From positions 124,001 to 188,000 of the forward strand of contig NZ_JPHF01000001.1 of NCBI RefSeq assembly GCF_000814325.1: a DNA stretch of 64,000 bases. Reading direction: 5' to 3'. Source of the DNA: Flavihumibacter sp. ZG627. GTDB taxonomy: Bacteria > Bacteroidota > Bacteroidia > Chitinophagales > Chitinophagaceae. Below, in pieces: positions 42,247 through 51,911 of the stretch (position 1 is its first letter; each line of letters opens with the position of its first letter). Under the pieces are notes generated by a model. It made no database searches and was not told the DNA's origin. It saw only the letters and a program-made list of their open reading frames with translations. Both the position numbers and the translations under genes were made by a program.

Positions 42247-44467
42247 AACCGACAACCACTTTTTTGCTGCTGATCTTTTCTCCTTCCTGCACCTGTAATA
42301 AATAAATTCCGGGCGTATATCCTGATACATTCATCCTGCGTGTATTAGAACCTGCATTTGCATTAATAGCTAACCGCTGCAGTTCTCTTCCCGCCATATC
42401 AACAAGCCGTAGTGTTATATTGCGCCCATCCATTGCATTGAATTTAACCACCATGTCACTGATGGCAGGACTAGGAAAAATATCTATTGCAGCCGCACCC
42501 CACGATGATATATTGGAAGCGGTTACTTCCATCGGGCTACTCACAGCGTTAAGGGCATTAACGATAGTAGGCTTTGTGTTTTTTGCATATTGGGTAGAAG
42601 ACGTTTCCGCATAAAGTGAATAACAATTCTCAATGTTAAACGCACCAGTTGAGGATGATACCAATATATTGTAACGCGCATTTAATGGACCTCCATTGTA
42701 GATCAACACTTCATTGGTAAGTCCTGACTTGGTAGACCGTGCAATCAGTTTTCGGTTCATATCATAAAGGAATACATTATAATCAGCGGGTAAATTGTAA
42801 AGACTGATTTTTACATTCCTCGCGGTAGAAGTTGTCTGTATCTGGAACCAGTCGCCATCTGTGGGTGAGGAGATATTTCCTTTAATAACTGTATTCAGCG
42901 AAATTGCTTTTGCCGTTGTAAACAGATCATTGGATTCATAGATATCTATACATGTAGCAACTGGTAACTGATTGATGGGGAATTCACCGAAATGCACTAA
43001 ACCCAATCCACCGGCATTAGTAATAATAGGAGCAGGAAGATTATTATGACTCAGATAATTTACAGCGGTTGGATTGGTAGAAGTTCCACTGTTGCGTACG
43101 AAATTAATAAGCAACTGACTACCACTTAAGGTTACTCCTGTAACTGTATAACTGCCGCCACTCAAACTGAACTCACTGGTTAGATCTCCAGTTATTGTAT
43201 ACGTTGTATTAGGATCTTCCAAAGTTATGTTTACCTGGCTCGCAATTCCAGGGGAAGAGAATGCACTGAATATTGCACTTGTCGGTTTTGGAGGTTCTAC
43301 CGAGGATGGAAGTTGAGTGGCATTGTAAAGTTGTTTGCGTACAATCAGTGACATCCAATCACCAATCTTCTGGTATCCTTCCAGTAATTTATAATGGCAA
43401 TAATTTGCGCTGGTATTTTCTAATAGATGCGTTGTGTTGTTTGTGGAGATGATAGATACATCTGTCAGCTCTTTAGCAATCTGTCTTTGTGCCTCCTGGA
43501 TCTGAAGACAGCCCTCCCTGGTAAACATTCCACATCCGAATCTTATCTGAGCAACATATATGCGGGAGATATTTGGAAAATCTGATTTCCAATCATTATA
43601 AAGCTCGAGAAACAGATTCTTGTATTCAGTTGTGGACATCTGAGCAGAACTTAAGCTTCCCGCTGCATCATTTTCACCCTGATACCAGAAAACGCCGCGG
43701 ATATTATTTTTTAAGCCGGCTTCTGTAATTCGTTGAAGTAAACGGCCATAGTTGCTGTTGATATCAGTAGGGTTAGCATCGTTGCGCTGGAACCATGTTA
43801 TTGATCGACCGGGATTAGCGCCATTCATTATGCAAACAGGAACCCCCTGCGTGCCGGCAATATTGGAAGCCATTCGCATCCCCCACTGGCCGGCGTTGAA
43901 ATCATTTTCAAACCAGGCATTTCCCTCACCAATAAACCATCTCTTTGAATAATTACCTGTAGAACTCGCACCACCATATACACGAACAAATGGACGGTTA
44001 GGTGCATTTGAAAAACTATTGGCATCATTGCTTGCATCATAACTGCCACGGATGTTGGCAACAGCATTTGATTGTCCCTGAATAATGTAGGCATCTCCAG
44101 CAACAACATTATTAGCGGTACGTACAAGTGTTTCAACTGCATTATTGAAAGCAAAAAGATCGAACCTGTAATTGGCTAGCTCTGCCGGGATATCTACCGA
44201 AAATGAGAAATTAGCGATACCATTAATATAAAGAAGTGGAACAGTTGTTGTACCCAGTAAACTTCCATTGCGATATCGTTTCAATCGAAGTTCAGTATAA
44301 CCACTGCTTTGCTCATAACTTCCCTGAATATTTACTGCTGCAAGGTTTGTAGAGAGATTTCGGGGATATAATTGGTAATCTGACGGAAAGCTTGACAATT
44401 GTCCAAAACTTACAAGCATTGTCAATAACAACAAAAAACTCAGTGCGGGACGTAAATATTTATTCAT
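42239..44467 (-). CDS. Sialate O-acetylesterase-like (SASA) protein with PPC domain and type IX sorting tail
   Basis: The ATG at 44467 gives a signal peptide (LRPALSFLLLLTMLVSFGQ). The esterase domain shows GDAYIIQGQSNAVANI (nucleophile Ser) and GVFWYQGENDAAG, the two blocks of the SASA/SGNH family. An immunoglobulin-like stretch follows, then a pre-peptidase C-terminal-like domain (ESNDLFTTAKAISLNTVIKGNISSPTDGDWFQIQTTS). The end is a type A C-terminal sorting domain (AAAIDIFPSPAISDMVVKFNAMDGRNITLRLVDMAGRELQR...TPGIYLLQVQEGEKISSKKVVVG). It should be exported by the type IX system and remove acetyl groups from glycans or similar polymers. Confidence 0.88.
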   Translation of the reverse strand: MNKYLRPALSFLLLLTMLVSFGQLSSFPSDYQLYPRNLSTNLAAVNIQGSYEQSSGYTELRLKRYRNGSLLGTTTVPLLYINGIANFSFSVDIPAELANYRFDLFAFNNAVETLVRTANNVVAGDAYIIQGQSNAVANIRGSYDASNDANSFSNAPNRPFVRVYGGASSTGNYSKRWFIGEGNAWFENDFNAGQWGMRMASNIAGTQGVPVCIMNGANPGRSITWFQRNDANPTDINSNYGRLLQRITEAGLKNNIRGVFWYQGENDAAGSLSSAQMSTTEYKNLFLELYNDWKSDFPNISRIYVAQIRFGCGMFTREGCLQIQEAQRQIAKELTDVSIISTNNTTHLLENTSANYCHYKLLEGYQKIGDWMSLIVRKQLYNATQLPSSVEPPKPTSAIFSAFSSPGIASQVNITLEDPNTTYTITGDLTSEFSLSGGSYTVTGVTLSGSQLLINFVRNSGTSTNPTAVNYLSHNNLPAPIITNAGGLGLVHFGEFPINQLPVATCIDIYESNDLFTTAKAISLNTVIKGNISSPTDGDWFQIQTTSTARNVKISLYNLPADYNVFLYDMNRKLIARSTKSGLTNEVLIYNGGPLNARYNILVSSSTGAFNIENCYSLYAETSSTQYAKNTKPTIVNALNAVSSPMEVTASNISSWGAAAIDIFPSPAISDMVVKFNAMDGRNITLRLVDMAGRELQRLAINANAGSNTRRMNVSGYTPGIYLLQVQEGEKISSKKVVVGFR

Positions 44468-44711
44468 CTTTCTTGCGGATAGGTTAGTAGGCATAAAAGG
44501 TTTTTAGCAGGTACATAAATGATATTATCCAGCGTTGGATATATTGCTATTAACCAGTAAGGAAGTGGAGGTTTTTCGAAGAATGGGAAGGAATCTGATG
44601 TAAATGTACAGTAATAAAAAATATTCCCTCTCTTATGTTCACTTGATTTTTTCCCAGATCACGAGGGTATTTTTCCCGTATCTTAATCGCTCAATAAACT
44701 GTCTGATCATT

Positions 44712-45806
44712 ATGAAATATGCAGTCGTTTTTTTGCTACTATGTTCAGGTTTCTTTTCCCGTCTTAATGCGCAAGCGCCAATAAAACCTTCGGTTATTGC
44801 CTATTACACTGGAAATGAAGAAGAGATCAAAAAATTTCCTTTGGCTTCACTTACCCATATCATTTACAGTTTCTTCAAATTGGACGGTGATACACTTGCA
44901 TTCATTCGTCCGCATCAAAAGGAAACGCTCAGATCGCTCGTTGCTTTGAAAAAATTATACCCCGGTTTGAAAGTTATGGTGGCGCTTGGTGGTTGGGGCG
45001 GCTGTAAAACTTGTTCTCCCCAGTTTGCGAAAAAAGAAGTTCGTGAGAAGTTCGCAGGCAGTGTTGTAAAATTGCTTCGTGAATATGGTGCTGATGGATT
45101 AGATCTCGATTGGGAGTACCCTGGTATAGAGGGTTTTCCAGGGCATCCCTGGATGAAGGAAGATGTTTCGAATTTCACTGAGCTTGTACGGGCTTTACGA
45201 TCAGCAATGGGCAACCGATATGAGCTAAGTTTTGCAGCGGGTGGATTTACCAGCTTTCTTGAGCAGGCTGCTGAATGGGATAAAGTGATGCCTTTAGTTG
45301 ACAGGGTTAATCTTATGACCTACGATCTTGTTAGTGGCTTTAGTAAACAAACAGGTCACCATACCCCCTTACATGCTACCAGCCAGCAAAAAGAAGCAAC
45401 AGACCATTGTGTAGATTATTTGCTCAGTATTGGGGTGCCTGCATCTAAATTAGTGATTGGTGCGGCATTTTATGCCCGTGTGTGGAAAGATGTACCCGAT
45501 ATCAATAATGGACTTTATCAATCCGGGGAATTCAAAACGATGGTTGGATATAAGAAATTTGATTCAACTTTTACGGCAGCAGAGGGTTACAAACTTTATT
45601 GGGATGAAACCGCCCGGGCACCTTATTACTATAACGTAAGCAAGAAAGAATTTGCAACATTTGACAGTAAAGAATCCATAGCCGTGAAAACAAGGTATAT
45701 GCTCGATAAAGAATTGGGAGGAATTATGTTCTGGGAACTGAGCGGTGATAAGTATAATGGTGGTTTGCTTATTGAAATTGCAAATACTATTAATAGCCAT
45801 AAATAA
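44712..45806 (+). CDS. Glycoside hydrolase family 18 chitinase-like enzyme
   Basis: The ATG at 44712 gives a signal peptide (VVFLLLCSGFFSRLNAQ); the longer frame from 44604 has none. The 364-residue mature enzyme is a GH18 TIM barrel: VIAYYTGNEEE, the substrate-lining VMVALGGWGGC, the catalytic DGLDLDWEYP (Asp128, Asp131, Asp133 and acid/base Glu135), VNLMTYDL and the final IMFWELSGD. It probably hydrolyses chitin or chitooligosaccharides in the periplasm or outside. There is no chitin-binding module or sorting tail. The gene is divergent from the SASA esterase. Confidence 0.93.
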   Translation: MKYAVVFLLLCSGFFSRLNAQAPIKPSVIAYYTGNEEEIKKFPLASLTHIIYSFFKLDGDTLAFIRPHQKETLRSLVALKKLYPGLKVMVALGGWGGCKTCSPQFAKKEVREKFAGSVVKLLREYGADGLDLDWEYPGIEGFPGHPWMKEDVSNFTELVRALRSAMGNRYELSFAAGGFTSFLEQAAEWDKVMPLVDRVNLMTYDLVSGFSKQTGHHTPLHATSQQKEATDHCVDYLLSIGVPASKLVIGAAFYARVWKDVPDINNGLYQSGEFKTMVGYKKFDSTFTAAEGYKLYWDETARAPYYYNVSKKEFATFDSKESIAVKTRYMLDKELGGIMFWELSGDKYNGGLLIEIANTINSHK

Positions 45807-45809
45807 TTT

Positions 45810-45854
45810 GAGGCCTGAAGCATGCGGTAATTAACACGGCATGTTTCAGACCTC
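45810..45854. terminator. Bidirectional hairpin between chitinase and ompA genes
   Basis: GAGGCCTGAAGCATGC (45810-45825) pairs with GCATGTTTCAGACCTC (45839-45854) with small mismatches around a 13-base loop. It lies between two convergent stop codons (45806 and 45873). No strong T-run follows on either strand, so the terminator call rests on the long stem and position. Confidence 0.65.
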
Positions 45855-45872
45855 AGACCAAAAATAGAAAAC

Positions 45873-46748
45873 TTATTGTTGTTTGCGTTCCAGTAACTGG
45901 AAGAACTGATCCAACTGTGGCAGTATCACGATACGAGTACGACGGTTGGCAGCTTTACCTTCTGCGGTTGCATTTGATGCAACTGGATGGAATTCACCAC
46001 GACCAGCGGCAGACATTTTAGCCGGGTCAAGACCATACTGCTTCTGCAGAAGACGAACAACGCTGGTTGCGCGCATCACGCTGAGATCCCAGTTGTCTTT
46101 CATCGGTCCGATATTACGCTTAAGTTCAGCGTTGTCGGTATGACCTTCAACCATGAATTCAATATTAGGCTGGTTCTTAAGTACAGTGGCAACTTTGCCA
46201 AGTACTTGTTTAGCACGGGTTGTGATGGCATAGCTTCCAGTTGTAAAAAGAAGCTTATCAGAAATATCCACATACACAACTCCTTTATCCACCTTAATAT
46301 TAATGTCTTCGTCATCAAGGTTTCCAATTGCACCTTTCAGGTTCATGACAAGGGCCATGTTAAGAGAGTCCTTTTTGGCCATTTGTGACTGAAGATCCTG
46401 GATATAGGCGTCTTTCATTCCCAGGTTTTCCATTGACTTCTTGATGCTTTCTGCCTGTGAAGAACTGATAACTGACATGTCCTGGAGTTGTTTCAGAGCT
46501 GTAGTGTTATTCTCTTTCAGGTAATCGATCTGCTTGTTAAGTCCGGCGATTTCTGTTTCCAGTCCAGCCCTTTTACGTGCTTCTTCCGCTTTAGCATCTT
46601 CGCAACCTTTCAGGTCAGTTTGCAATTGGGTATACCTTCCGTTAAGATCTGCATAACGTGCCTGTTCGGCCTTGAATTTTTTGGAACTTACACAAGACAC
46701 CATTGATAGTGTTGTGAAAGCTGCAACTACTAAGTAAGAAACTTTCAT
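45873..46748 (-). CDS. OmpA-family lipoprotein with coiled coil
   Basis: A 291-residue lipoprotein (lipobox in AAFTTLSMVSCVSS). A long coiled coil follows (about residues 25-125, heptads with LNKQIDYLKENNTTALKQLQDM), then a C-terminal OmpA domain that binds peptidoglycan: VVYVDISDKLLFTTGSYAITTRAKQVLGKVATVLKNQPNIEFMVEGHTDN and LSVMRATSVVRLLQKQYGLDPAKMSAAGRGEFHPVASN...NRRTRIVILP, with the diaminopimelate-binding Asp and Arg positions present. It should tether the outer membrane to the cell wall. A promoter-like box lies 29 bases upstream. Confidence 0.92.
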   Translation of the reverse strand: MKVSYLVVAAFTTLSMVSCVSSKKFKAEQARYADLNGRYTQLQTDLKGCEDAKAEEARKRAGLETEIAGLNKQIDYLKENNTTALKQLQDMSVISSSQAESIKKSMENLGMKDAYIQDLQSQMAKKDSLNMALVMNLKGAIGNLDDEDINIKVDKGVVYVDISDKLLFTTGSYAITTRAKQVLGKVATVLKNQPNIEFMVEGHTDNAELKRNIGPMKDNWDLSVMRATSVVRLLQKQYGLDPAKMSAAGRGEFHPVASNATAEGKAANRRTRIVILPQLDQFFQLLERKQQ

Positions 46749-46776
46749 TTGGTTATTGTTTTAAATGATTACAGAA

Positions 46777-46784
46777 CAAAATTA
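46777..46784 (-). promoter_or_regulatory. Candidate -7 box (TAATTTTG) for the ompA-like gene
   Basis: On the minus strand the box reads TAATTTTG, matching TAnnTTTG, 28 bases before the ATG at 46748. The only upstream TTG is closer than the usual 17-20 bases, so the -33 element is doubtful. Confidence 0.35.
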
Positions 46785-46823
46785 ACGCATAGTTCTCAAG
46801 TTCTATGCCTGATTGTCACCTAT

Positions 46824-47405
46824 TTATGAGTCAGATTTAATATCCGCAGACAATCCGCCCATCCCCAGCTCGGGATTCTTGCCTTTGATAGGTGCGAAGA
46901 AGCTTATTATTGATGGAAGATCATCTTCAGGCCGATCTCCGGGCATAAAGGGTGGTGAGAGTATCAGCTCTTTTTTAGAAAAATCCATGCCAGCCATTAT
47001 TATTGGTACATCGGCAAGTTTGGCGATATGCCAGAACCCGGTTCGGAGGCGCTCCACTTTCTTTCTGGTACCTTCAGGTGATAACGCCAGTACAAAATCT
47101 TTCCTTTCCCGGAATAGCTCCACTACTTGTTCTACCATATTGTTTTTGCTGAAACGATCCACGGGAACACCACCTGTCATCCGGAAAAACCACCCGAATG
47201 GGCCTTCAAACAATTCTTTCTTTCCAAGATAATGGGCATGAGGGATAGGAACTATAGCTCTTGTTGCCATTCCGGCAACTACATCCCATCCACTGGTATG
47301 TGGTCCCACAATAATAATTGCCCGAGTTAAATGATGTGGCCAGCTGCCACGAACTTTCCATCCCCCCAGTTTCCAATAGGCGTTCCAGAATAGATTGCCT
47401 GGCAT
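46824..47405 (-). CDS. 1-acyl-sn-glycerol-3-phosphate acyltransferase-like protein (PlsC family)
   Basis: A 193-residue acyltransferase. Motif I is HTSGWD (HxxxxD), motif II GGVPVDRF, motif III LALSPEGTRKKVERLRTGFWHIAK (the EGTR block) and motif IV VPIIMAGMD. Short members of this family in Bacteroidota lack membrane anchors and may acylate lysophosphatidate or a related lipid. The start overlaps the DUF4920 stop by one base (TAATG), so the two are co-translated. Substrate not certain. Confidence 0.85.
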   Translation of the reverse strand: MPGNLFWNAYWKLGGWKVRGSWPHHLTRAIIIVGPHTSGWDVVAGMATRAIVPIPHAHYLGKKELFEGPFGWFFRMTGGVPVDRFSKNNMVEQVVELFRERKDFVLALSPEGTRKKVERLRTGFWHIAKLADVPIIMAGMDFSKKELILSPPFMPGDRPEDDLPSIISFFAPIKGKNPELGMGGLSADIKSDS

Positions 47406-47869
47406 TAGAGGACCAGTACGCCCTTGGCTATAAATTGGGTCTCTTTTTTAGAGGCCTTTATTTTTTCGATCTCCTCTTTGGATTTTCCGGCATCCTTAGC
47501 ATAATGCTTCTGCTGCTTTACTGAAACTTCCTTCACAACTGCCTCACCATCCAATACAACTTCCTTTCCTACAATATCAGTTGGCATAAAAAAACCATAA
47601 TCCTTAAACTTCACCATCAGCTGCTCACCATTTTCACGCTCAATCTTCATCCAGCAGCCTTTTTCCTGGCATACTTCAGCAACTTTACCCGTAATTTTTC
47701 CTGTATAACTATCTCCGATCATTTTAGCCGAAAGTTCATTCACCGGGATGGCTCCTTCAGCTGTAGATCCAATACCATAGGTGACACCCTTGGCTGCCGG
47801 GGCAGGCGATTGGGCCATAGCGCCGGTTGATAATGCTATGGCAAGCAAAGCGGTGGCTAAAGTTCTCAT
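47405..47869 (-). CDS. DUF4920 periplasmic protein
   Basis: The ATG at 47869 gives a signal peptide (LATALLAIALSTGAMAQ); the frame extends to 47899 without adding sense. The mature part shows the DUF4920 pattern: YTGKITGKVAEVCQEKGCWMKIERENGEQLMVKFKDYGFFMPTDIVGKEVVLDGEAVVKEVSV, an OB-like barrel with two cysteines (CQEKGC) that could bind metal or form a disulfide. A charged helix follows and the protein ends FIAKGVLVL. Function unknown. It overlaps the acyltransferase start by one base and is divergent from recA. Confidence 0.85.
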   Translation of the reverse strand: MRTLATALLAIALSTGAMAQSPAPAAKGVTYGIGSTAEGAIPVNELSAKMIGDSYTGKITGKVAEVCQEKGCWMKIERENGEQLMVKFKDYGFFMPTDIVGKEVVLDGEAVVKEVSVKQQKHYAKDAGKSKEEIEKIKASKKETQFIAKGVLVL

Positions 47870-48026
47870 GTGTCTAATTTTTTCAAAGATACAATTCATA
47901 CCTAAGGGTCATACCCCTGAATTTGGGGCTAATGTGAAAAAAAACATAAAACGTCAAGGGTGTTTAAACGATAAAATATTTAGTGAAAAAATGCTAAATA
48001 AATTAGTGACGCAATTATTTTCTTTC

Positions 48027-48034
48027 TATCTTTG
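48027..48034 (+). promoter_or_regulatory. Candidate -7 box (TATCTTTG) for recA
   Basis: TATCTTTG fits the Bacteroidota TAnnTTTG consensus, 37 bases before the ATG at 48072. No clear TTG is seen at -33 and no LexA-type palindrome was recognised. Confidence 0.4.
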
Positions 48035-48071
48035 AATGCCAATAAATTTGGCCCCATAACTACTAAAAACC

Positions 48072-49082
48072 ATGAGCAATATGTCAAATGCAGAAAAACT
48101 GAAGGCGCTTAAACTGACGATGGATAAAATCGATAAGGATTTTGGAAAGGGATCAGTAATGATGATGAATGAGAGAAGTACCGAACCCCATGAAGTGGTA
48201 TCCACGGGGTCACTTGGTCTTGATGTAGCTTTAGGCATAGGTGGTTTCCCCCGTGGACGTATTGTTGAAGTATACGGTCCGGAATCATCTGGTAAAACAA
48301 CTATCGCGATCCATGCTATTGCCGAAGCCCAGAAGAAAGGCGGGATGTGCGCTATTATTGATGCAGAACATGCGTTTGACAGTGCATATGCACAGAAGCT
48401 GGGTGTGGATGTAGATAATCTGCTGATCTCACAACCCGATTATGGTGAACAGGCGCTTGAAATTGCAGACAGGCTGATTCTTTCCGGAGCACTCGACGTT
48501 GTAGTAATTGACTCCGTGGCCGCTCTGGTTCCAAAAGGTGAACTGGAGGGAGAAATGGGGGATAGTAAAATGGGTCTGCAGGCTCGTCTCATGAGCCAGG
48601 CACTCCGTAAACTTACCGCCACCATCAATAAGACCAATACCATTTGTATTTTTATAAACCAGCTTAGGGAAAAGATCGGCGTTATGTTCGGCAACCCCGA
48701 AACAACTACAGGGGGTAATGCCCTTAAGTTTTATGCCTCTGTTCGCCTCGATATCCGCCGGATGAGTCAAATTAAGGACGGTGATGAAGCTGTAGGTAAC
48801 CGTGTAAAGGTGAAGGTGGTTAAGAATAAAGTTGCTCCTCCTTTCCGTGCCGCTGAATTTGATATCATTTTTGGTGAAGGCATTTCTAAAGTTGGTGAAA
48901 TAATAGATATGGGCGTTGATCTGGGCATTGTACAAAAGAGTGGATCATGGTTCAGCTATAATTCTGACAAACTGGGGCAGGGCCGGGAAGCTGTAAAGCA
49001 ACTCCTGCGCGATAATCCTGAATTACAGGCTGAAATCGAAAAGAAGATTCGTGAAAAAATTGCCGAAATGCAAGCGGGCTAA
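48072..49082 (+). CDS. recA: Recombinase RecA
   Basis: A 336-residue DNA-dependent ATPase that assembles on single-stranded DNA for homologous recombination and SOS induction. It has the N-terminal helix [25 protein letters not shown], Walker [50 protein letters not shown] (Walker B region), the L2 loop [37 protein letters not shown], and the short C-terminal region without the acidic tail of enteric RecA. Length is normal for Bacteroidota. It appears monocistronic, with a hairpin terminator 30 bases after the stop. Confidence 0.98.
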   Translation: MSNMSNAEKLKALKLTMDKIDKDFGKGSVMMMNERSTEPHEVVSTGSLGLDVALGIGGFPRGRIVEVYGPESSGKTTIAIHAIAEAQKKGGMCAIIDAEHAFDSAYAQKLGVDVDNLLISQPDYGEQALEIADRLILSGALDVVVIDSVAALVPKGELEGEMGDSKMGLQARLMSQALRKLTATINKTNTICIFINQLREKIGVMFGNPETTTGGNALKFYASVRLDIRRMSQIKDGDEAVGNRVKVKVVKNKVAPPFRAAEFDIIFGEGISKVGEIIDMGVDLGIVQKSGSWFSYNSDKLGQGREAVKQLLRDNPELQAEIEKKIREKIAEMQAG

Positions 49083-49112
49083 AATATACAGAGGTTGAAT
49101 AATCTTATAAAA

Positions 49113-49145
49113 ATTGCCGGCTGGTATTCTTTACTGACCGGCAAT
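49113..49145 (+). terminator. Hairpin after recA
   Basis: ATTGCCGG (49113-49120) pairs perfectly with CCGGCAAT (49138-49145) around a 17-base loop. No T-run follows, so termination is inferred from position. Confidence 0.55.
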
Positions 49146-49187
49146 CGGCTTCTGGATAAGCGTTGATTATTTTGTTATCTTTCTTTA

Positions 49188-49997
49188 ATGTTTGGCAAGT
49201 TGCGCCCTTTTGTTGCGCTGTTTTTTTTATGGTTGATTTCCGCCCCCCTACAAGCCCAGACCGATGCCATCGCGTTTGCAGATACGGCTATGCTTGCCCC
49301 TTCACTCTATCGAATCAATAAAACATACCTGATTTCCTATTTTACTGATCTACCTAAGGTAGCCGTTTCGCCAGTTTATTTTACTGCTAAAAACTGGCGT
49401 AACACTGCATTGGTGGTGGCTGGAGCTGGCGGATTGCTTTTATCCGATAAAAAAATTTATAAATTAATGAATGCCAACCGAACTGAATTCTCAAATAATG
49501 TTGCAGGTGTTGTAGAACCATTCGGTAACAAATATCCCCCTTTCATTATTGGATCGATGTATCTAGCAGGTGTACTCACCAAGAATCGTAAAATGGAGCA
49601 TGCATCCCTTATGACCGCAAAATCGCTTGTCTTTTCTACCATATTCTATACCGCCACAAAGCAGGTTGTGAGGCGACGCCGGCCGCGGTTCACTGAGGAT
49701 CCCTTCGATGCAAATTCACCTTTCGAGGGGGGGCGTGAGTATACGTCTTTCCCCTCTGGTCACAGCAATACAGTATTTACTGTGGCTACTGCATTGGCAA
49801 TGGAATTCAGGGAAACTAAATGGGTGCCACCATTGGTGTATACAATAGCAACATTAACAGCGGTATCGCGATTATATGATAACAGGCATTGGTCAAGTGA
49901 TGTATACGTAGGCGCCGCCATTGGCCATTTCGTTACTAAGGCACTGTATAAAGTGGAAGAAAAAAAAGCAAGGCCAAGGGTGTATAAACTTGATTAG
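49188..49997 (+). CDS. PAP2-family phosphatase, membrane-associated
   Basis: A 269-residue protein with signal peptide (FVALFFLWLISAPLQAQ) and the three PAP2 blocks: KQVVRRRRPRF (KxxxxxxRP), YTSFPSGHSNTVFTVATA (PSGH) and SRLYDNRHWSSDVYVGAAIGH (SRxxxxxHxxxD). Enzymes of this family dephosphorylate lipids such as phosphatidate or undecaprenyl diphosphate at the periplasmic face. Only two weak hydrophobic helices are seen, so it may be peripheral. The gene converges on the GldE-like gene. Substrate not determined. Confidence 0.88.
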   Translation: MFGKLRPFVALFFLWLISAPLQAQTDAIAFADTAMLAPSLYRINKTYLISYFTDLPKVAVSPVYFTAKNWRNTALVVAGAGGLLLSDKKIYKLMNANRTEFSNNVAGVVEPFGNKYPPFIIGSMYLAGVLTKNRKMEHASLMTAKSLVFSTIFYTATKQVVRRRRPRFTEDPFDANSPFEGGREYTSFPSGHSNTVFTVATALAMEFRETKWVPPLVYTIATLTAVSRLYDNRHWSSDVYVGAAIGHFVTKALYKVEEKKARPRVYKLD

Positions 49998-50013
49998 CTT
50001 GCGTGCCTGTTTT

Positions 50014-51288
50014 TTATTTGAGCACTTTCAATTTCACCATTTCTATCCTGGTATCGCTAACTACCAGAATTTCAAATTCATAGTCATCTACTATGATTCG
50101 CTCTTTCACTTTAGGAATGGTTTCATGATGGGTGATGATATATCCGGATAGAGTCTCAGAGTCATCCTGATCAAATAAAAGATCGTATTTCTCGTGCAGG
50201 TAATCAAGTTCCAGTCTTCCGCTGAAAATGAATTCTTTATCTGATAATTTTTTCTCTTCAAATTCTTCTGTATCATGCTCGTCATGGATCTCACCAAAGA
50301 TCTCCTCAAGCAGGTCTTCCATAGTGATGATTCCGGAAGTGCCTCCAAATTCATCTACAACCCAGGCCATACTTTTTCTTTCGCGGGTAAATTTATTTAT
50401 CAGGTCAGTAGCATTCATACTTTCAGGAACTGCGGGTATGGGTAGGAGAATGGATTGCACATCATCCGGACTTTTAAACATATCTAACTGGTGCAGGTAA
50501 CCGATAATGTGATCTATATTCCCTTCATAGACTGCCAGTTTGCTTAATTTGGTTTCGATAAATTTTTGACGCACTTTATCTATTGATGTATTCACTTCAA
50601 CGCCTTCGATCTCTTTTCTTGGAATAAGACATTGCCGTACTTTAACTGTTGGCAAAGAAAGAGCGTTTTCAAAAAGATCAGTATTTCTTTCCTGCTCTCC
50701 TTCTTTCTCGATATTATTCTGCTGGTAAAATCCTTCCAGGTCAGCCCGTACAAAGGCTTCTTTTCGCTCATTCAACCTGATATTAAAAAGATATTTAAGG
50801 ATCCATTCGGCTATGATCACAAACATTTCGGAAATGGGTTGCAGCACCTGGTAGAAAAGATTCATAAAGGTGGCAACAGCACTGCTTAGTATCCATTCAT
50901 TGCGGGCTCTCCAGATAGCACGCGGTAAAAATTCTCCCAAAATCAGGAATATGGCTGTTGCAGTAAGTGTTTCAAAGAAAAGGTGGATGATATTGGCATA
51001 TGCCACCGGAATTTTCTGCTCCAGGATCATCCAGAGGGGTTGTAGAAATTCACCGATCATTAAACCATATATAACCAGGAAAAGGTTGAACCCTATAAGC
51101 ACCACCCCAATTAAACTTGATGGTCTTTCCATCCACTGCCCGATCAGTATGCCTCCTGTACGTCCCTGCTTTTTGCGAAGTTCAACCGAAAGCCTGTTTA
51201 TGCTTCCAAAAGCGGCCTCAATACCGGCAAAAAATCCCACCAGTAAGAGGAAGAAAATAATGAGTCCAAGAGAATTCAGGTTGATCAT
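50014..51288 (-). CDS. Hemolysin-family / GldE-like membrane protein (CNNM-CBS-CorC)
   Basis: A 424-residue membrane protein: N-terminal DUF21/CNNM domain with four hydrophobic segments (LGLIIFFLLLVGFFAGIEAAFGSINRL, LIGVVLIGFNLFLVIYGLMIGEFL, IIHLFFETLTATAIFLILGEFLPRAIW), then a pair of CBS motifs (LPTVKVRQCLIPRKEIEGVEVNTSIDKV, IIGYLHQLDMF, MAWVVDEFGGTSGIITMEDLLEEIFGEI) and a C-terminal CorC/HlyC domain. Bacteroidota GldE, required for or stimulating gliding, belongs to this family, and gldC lies 4 kb away. Other members export magnesium or cobalt. GldE identity is likely but not certain. Confidence 0.82.
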   Translation of the reverse strand: MINLNSLGLIIFFLLLVGFFAGIEAAFGSINRLSVELRKKQGRTGGILIGQWMERPSSLIGVVLIGFNLFLVIYGLMIGEFLQPLWMILEQKIPVAYANIIHLFFETLTATAIFLILGEFLPRAIWRARNEWILSSAVATFMNLFYQVLQPISEMFVIIAEWILKYLFNIRLNERKEAFVRADLEGFYQQNNIEKEGEQERNTDLFENALSLPTVKVRQCLIPRKEIEGVEVNTSIDKVRQKFIETKLSKLAVYEGNIDHIIGYLHQLDMFKSPDDVQSILLPIPAVPESMNATDLINKFTRERKSMAWVVDEFGGTSGIITMEDLLEEIFGEIHDEHDTEEFEEKKLSDKEFIFSGRLELDYLHEKYDLLFDQDDSETLSGYIITHHETIPKVKERIIVDDYEFEILVVSDTRIEMVKLKVLK

Positions 51289-51333
51289 ACTTGTTACGAA
51301 TATAAGAATAGTTTCTTTCCACCCCTTGGGGCC

Positions 51334-51909
51334 TTATCCCCTTGCCAGGAATTTGAGGATAAGTTGTTCAGCCTCTGCACATGCTTTCTCGAGATTATCA
51401 TTTACAATGATATGATCGAAATGATGTTTGAAAGAAATTTCGTAGGCAGCTTTATTTATTCTTGCCTGCAGGCTTTCATCCGTTTCAGTACCTCTGCCAA
51501 ACAAGCGCTTACGCAATTCGTCTACAGATGGAGGTTCGATAAATAAGGAGAGTGTTTGATCAGGATATTGTTGTTGAACATGAATGGCACCCTTCACGTC
51601 AATATCCAGCATAGGTGTCTGGCCCTTTTCCCAGATGCGATTAAGTTCTTTTTTGAGCGTACCATAATATTTGCCTTCATAAACCATTTCCCATTCAACA
51701 AAATCATTCTGTTGTATATGGTTACGGAATTTCTCTACGCTCATGAAATAATAATCTTTACCATTTTCTTCTTTTCCCCTTGGCGATCGGGTAGCAGCAG
51801 AAATGGAAAAGGCCAATTTCGGATATTTTTGTAGGAGGTAACGGGTAATCGATGTCTTTCCTGCCCCGGAAGGAGCAGTGATGATAATGATCTTTTCGGA
51901 TTGCTGCAT
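51334..51909 (-). CDS. gmk: Guanylate kinase
   Basis: A 191-residue kinase that converts GMP to GDP. It shows Walker A in ITAPSGAGKTSITRYLL, the GMP-binding SISAATRSPRGKEENGKDYYFMSVEKF, EWEMVYEGKYYGT and the lid LFGRGTETDESLQARINKAAYE. Length is normal. It lies 2 bases downstream of murA in a DUF4290-murA-gmk operon, a common Bacteroidota order. Confidence 0.97.
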   Translation of the reverse strand: MQQSEKIIIITAPSGAGKTSITRYLLQKYPKLAFSISAATRSPRGKEENGKDYYFMSVEKFRNHIQQNDFVEWEMVYEGKYYGTLKKELNRIWEKGQTPMLDIDVKGAIHVQQQYPDQTLSLFIEPPSVDELRKRLFGRGTETDESLQARINKAAYEISFKHHFDHIIVNDNLEKACAEAEQLILKFLARG

Positions 51910-51911
51910 CC

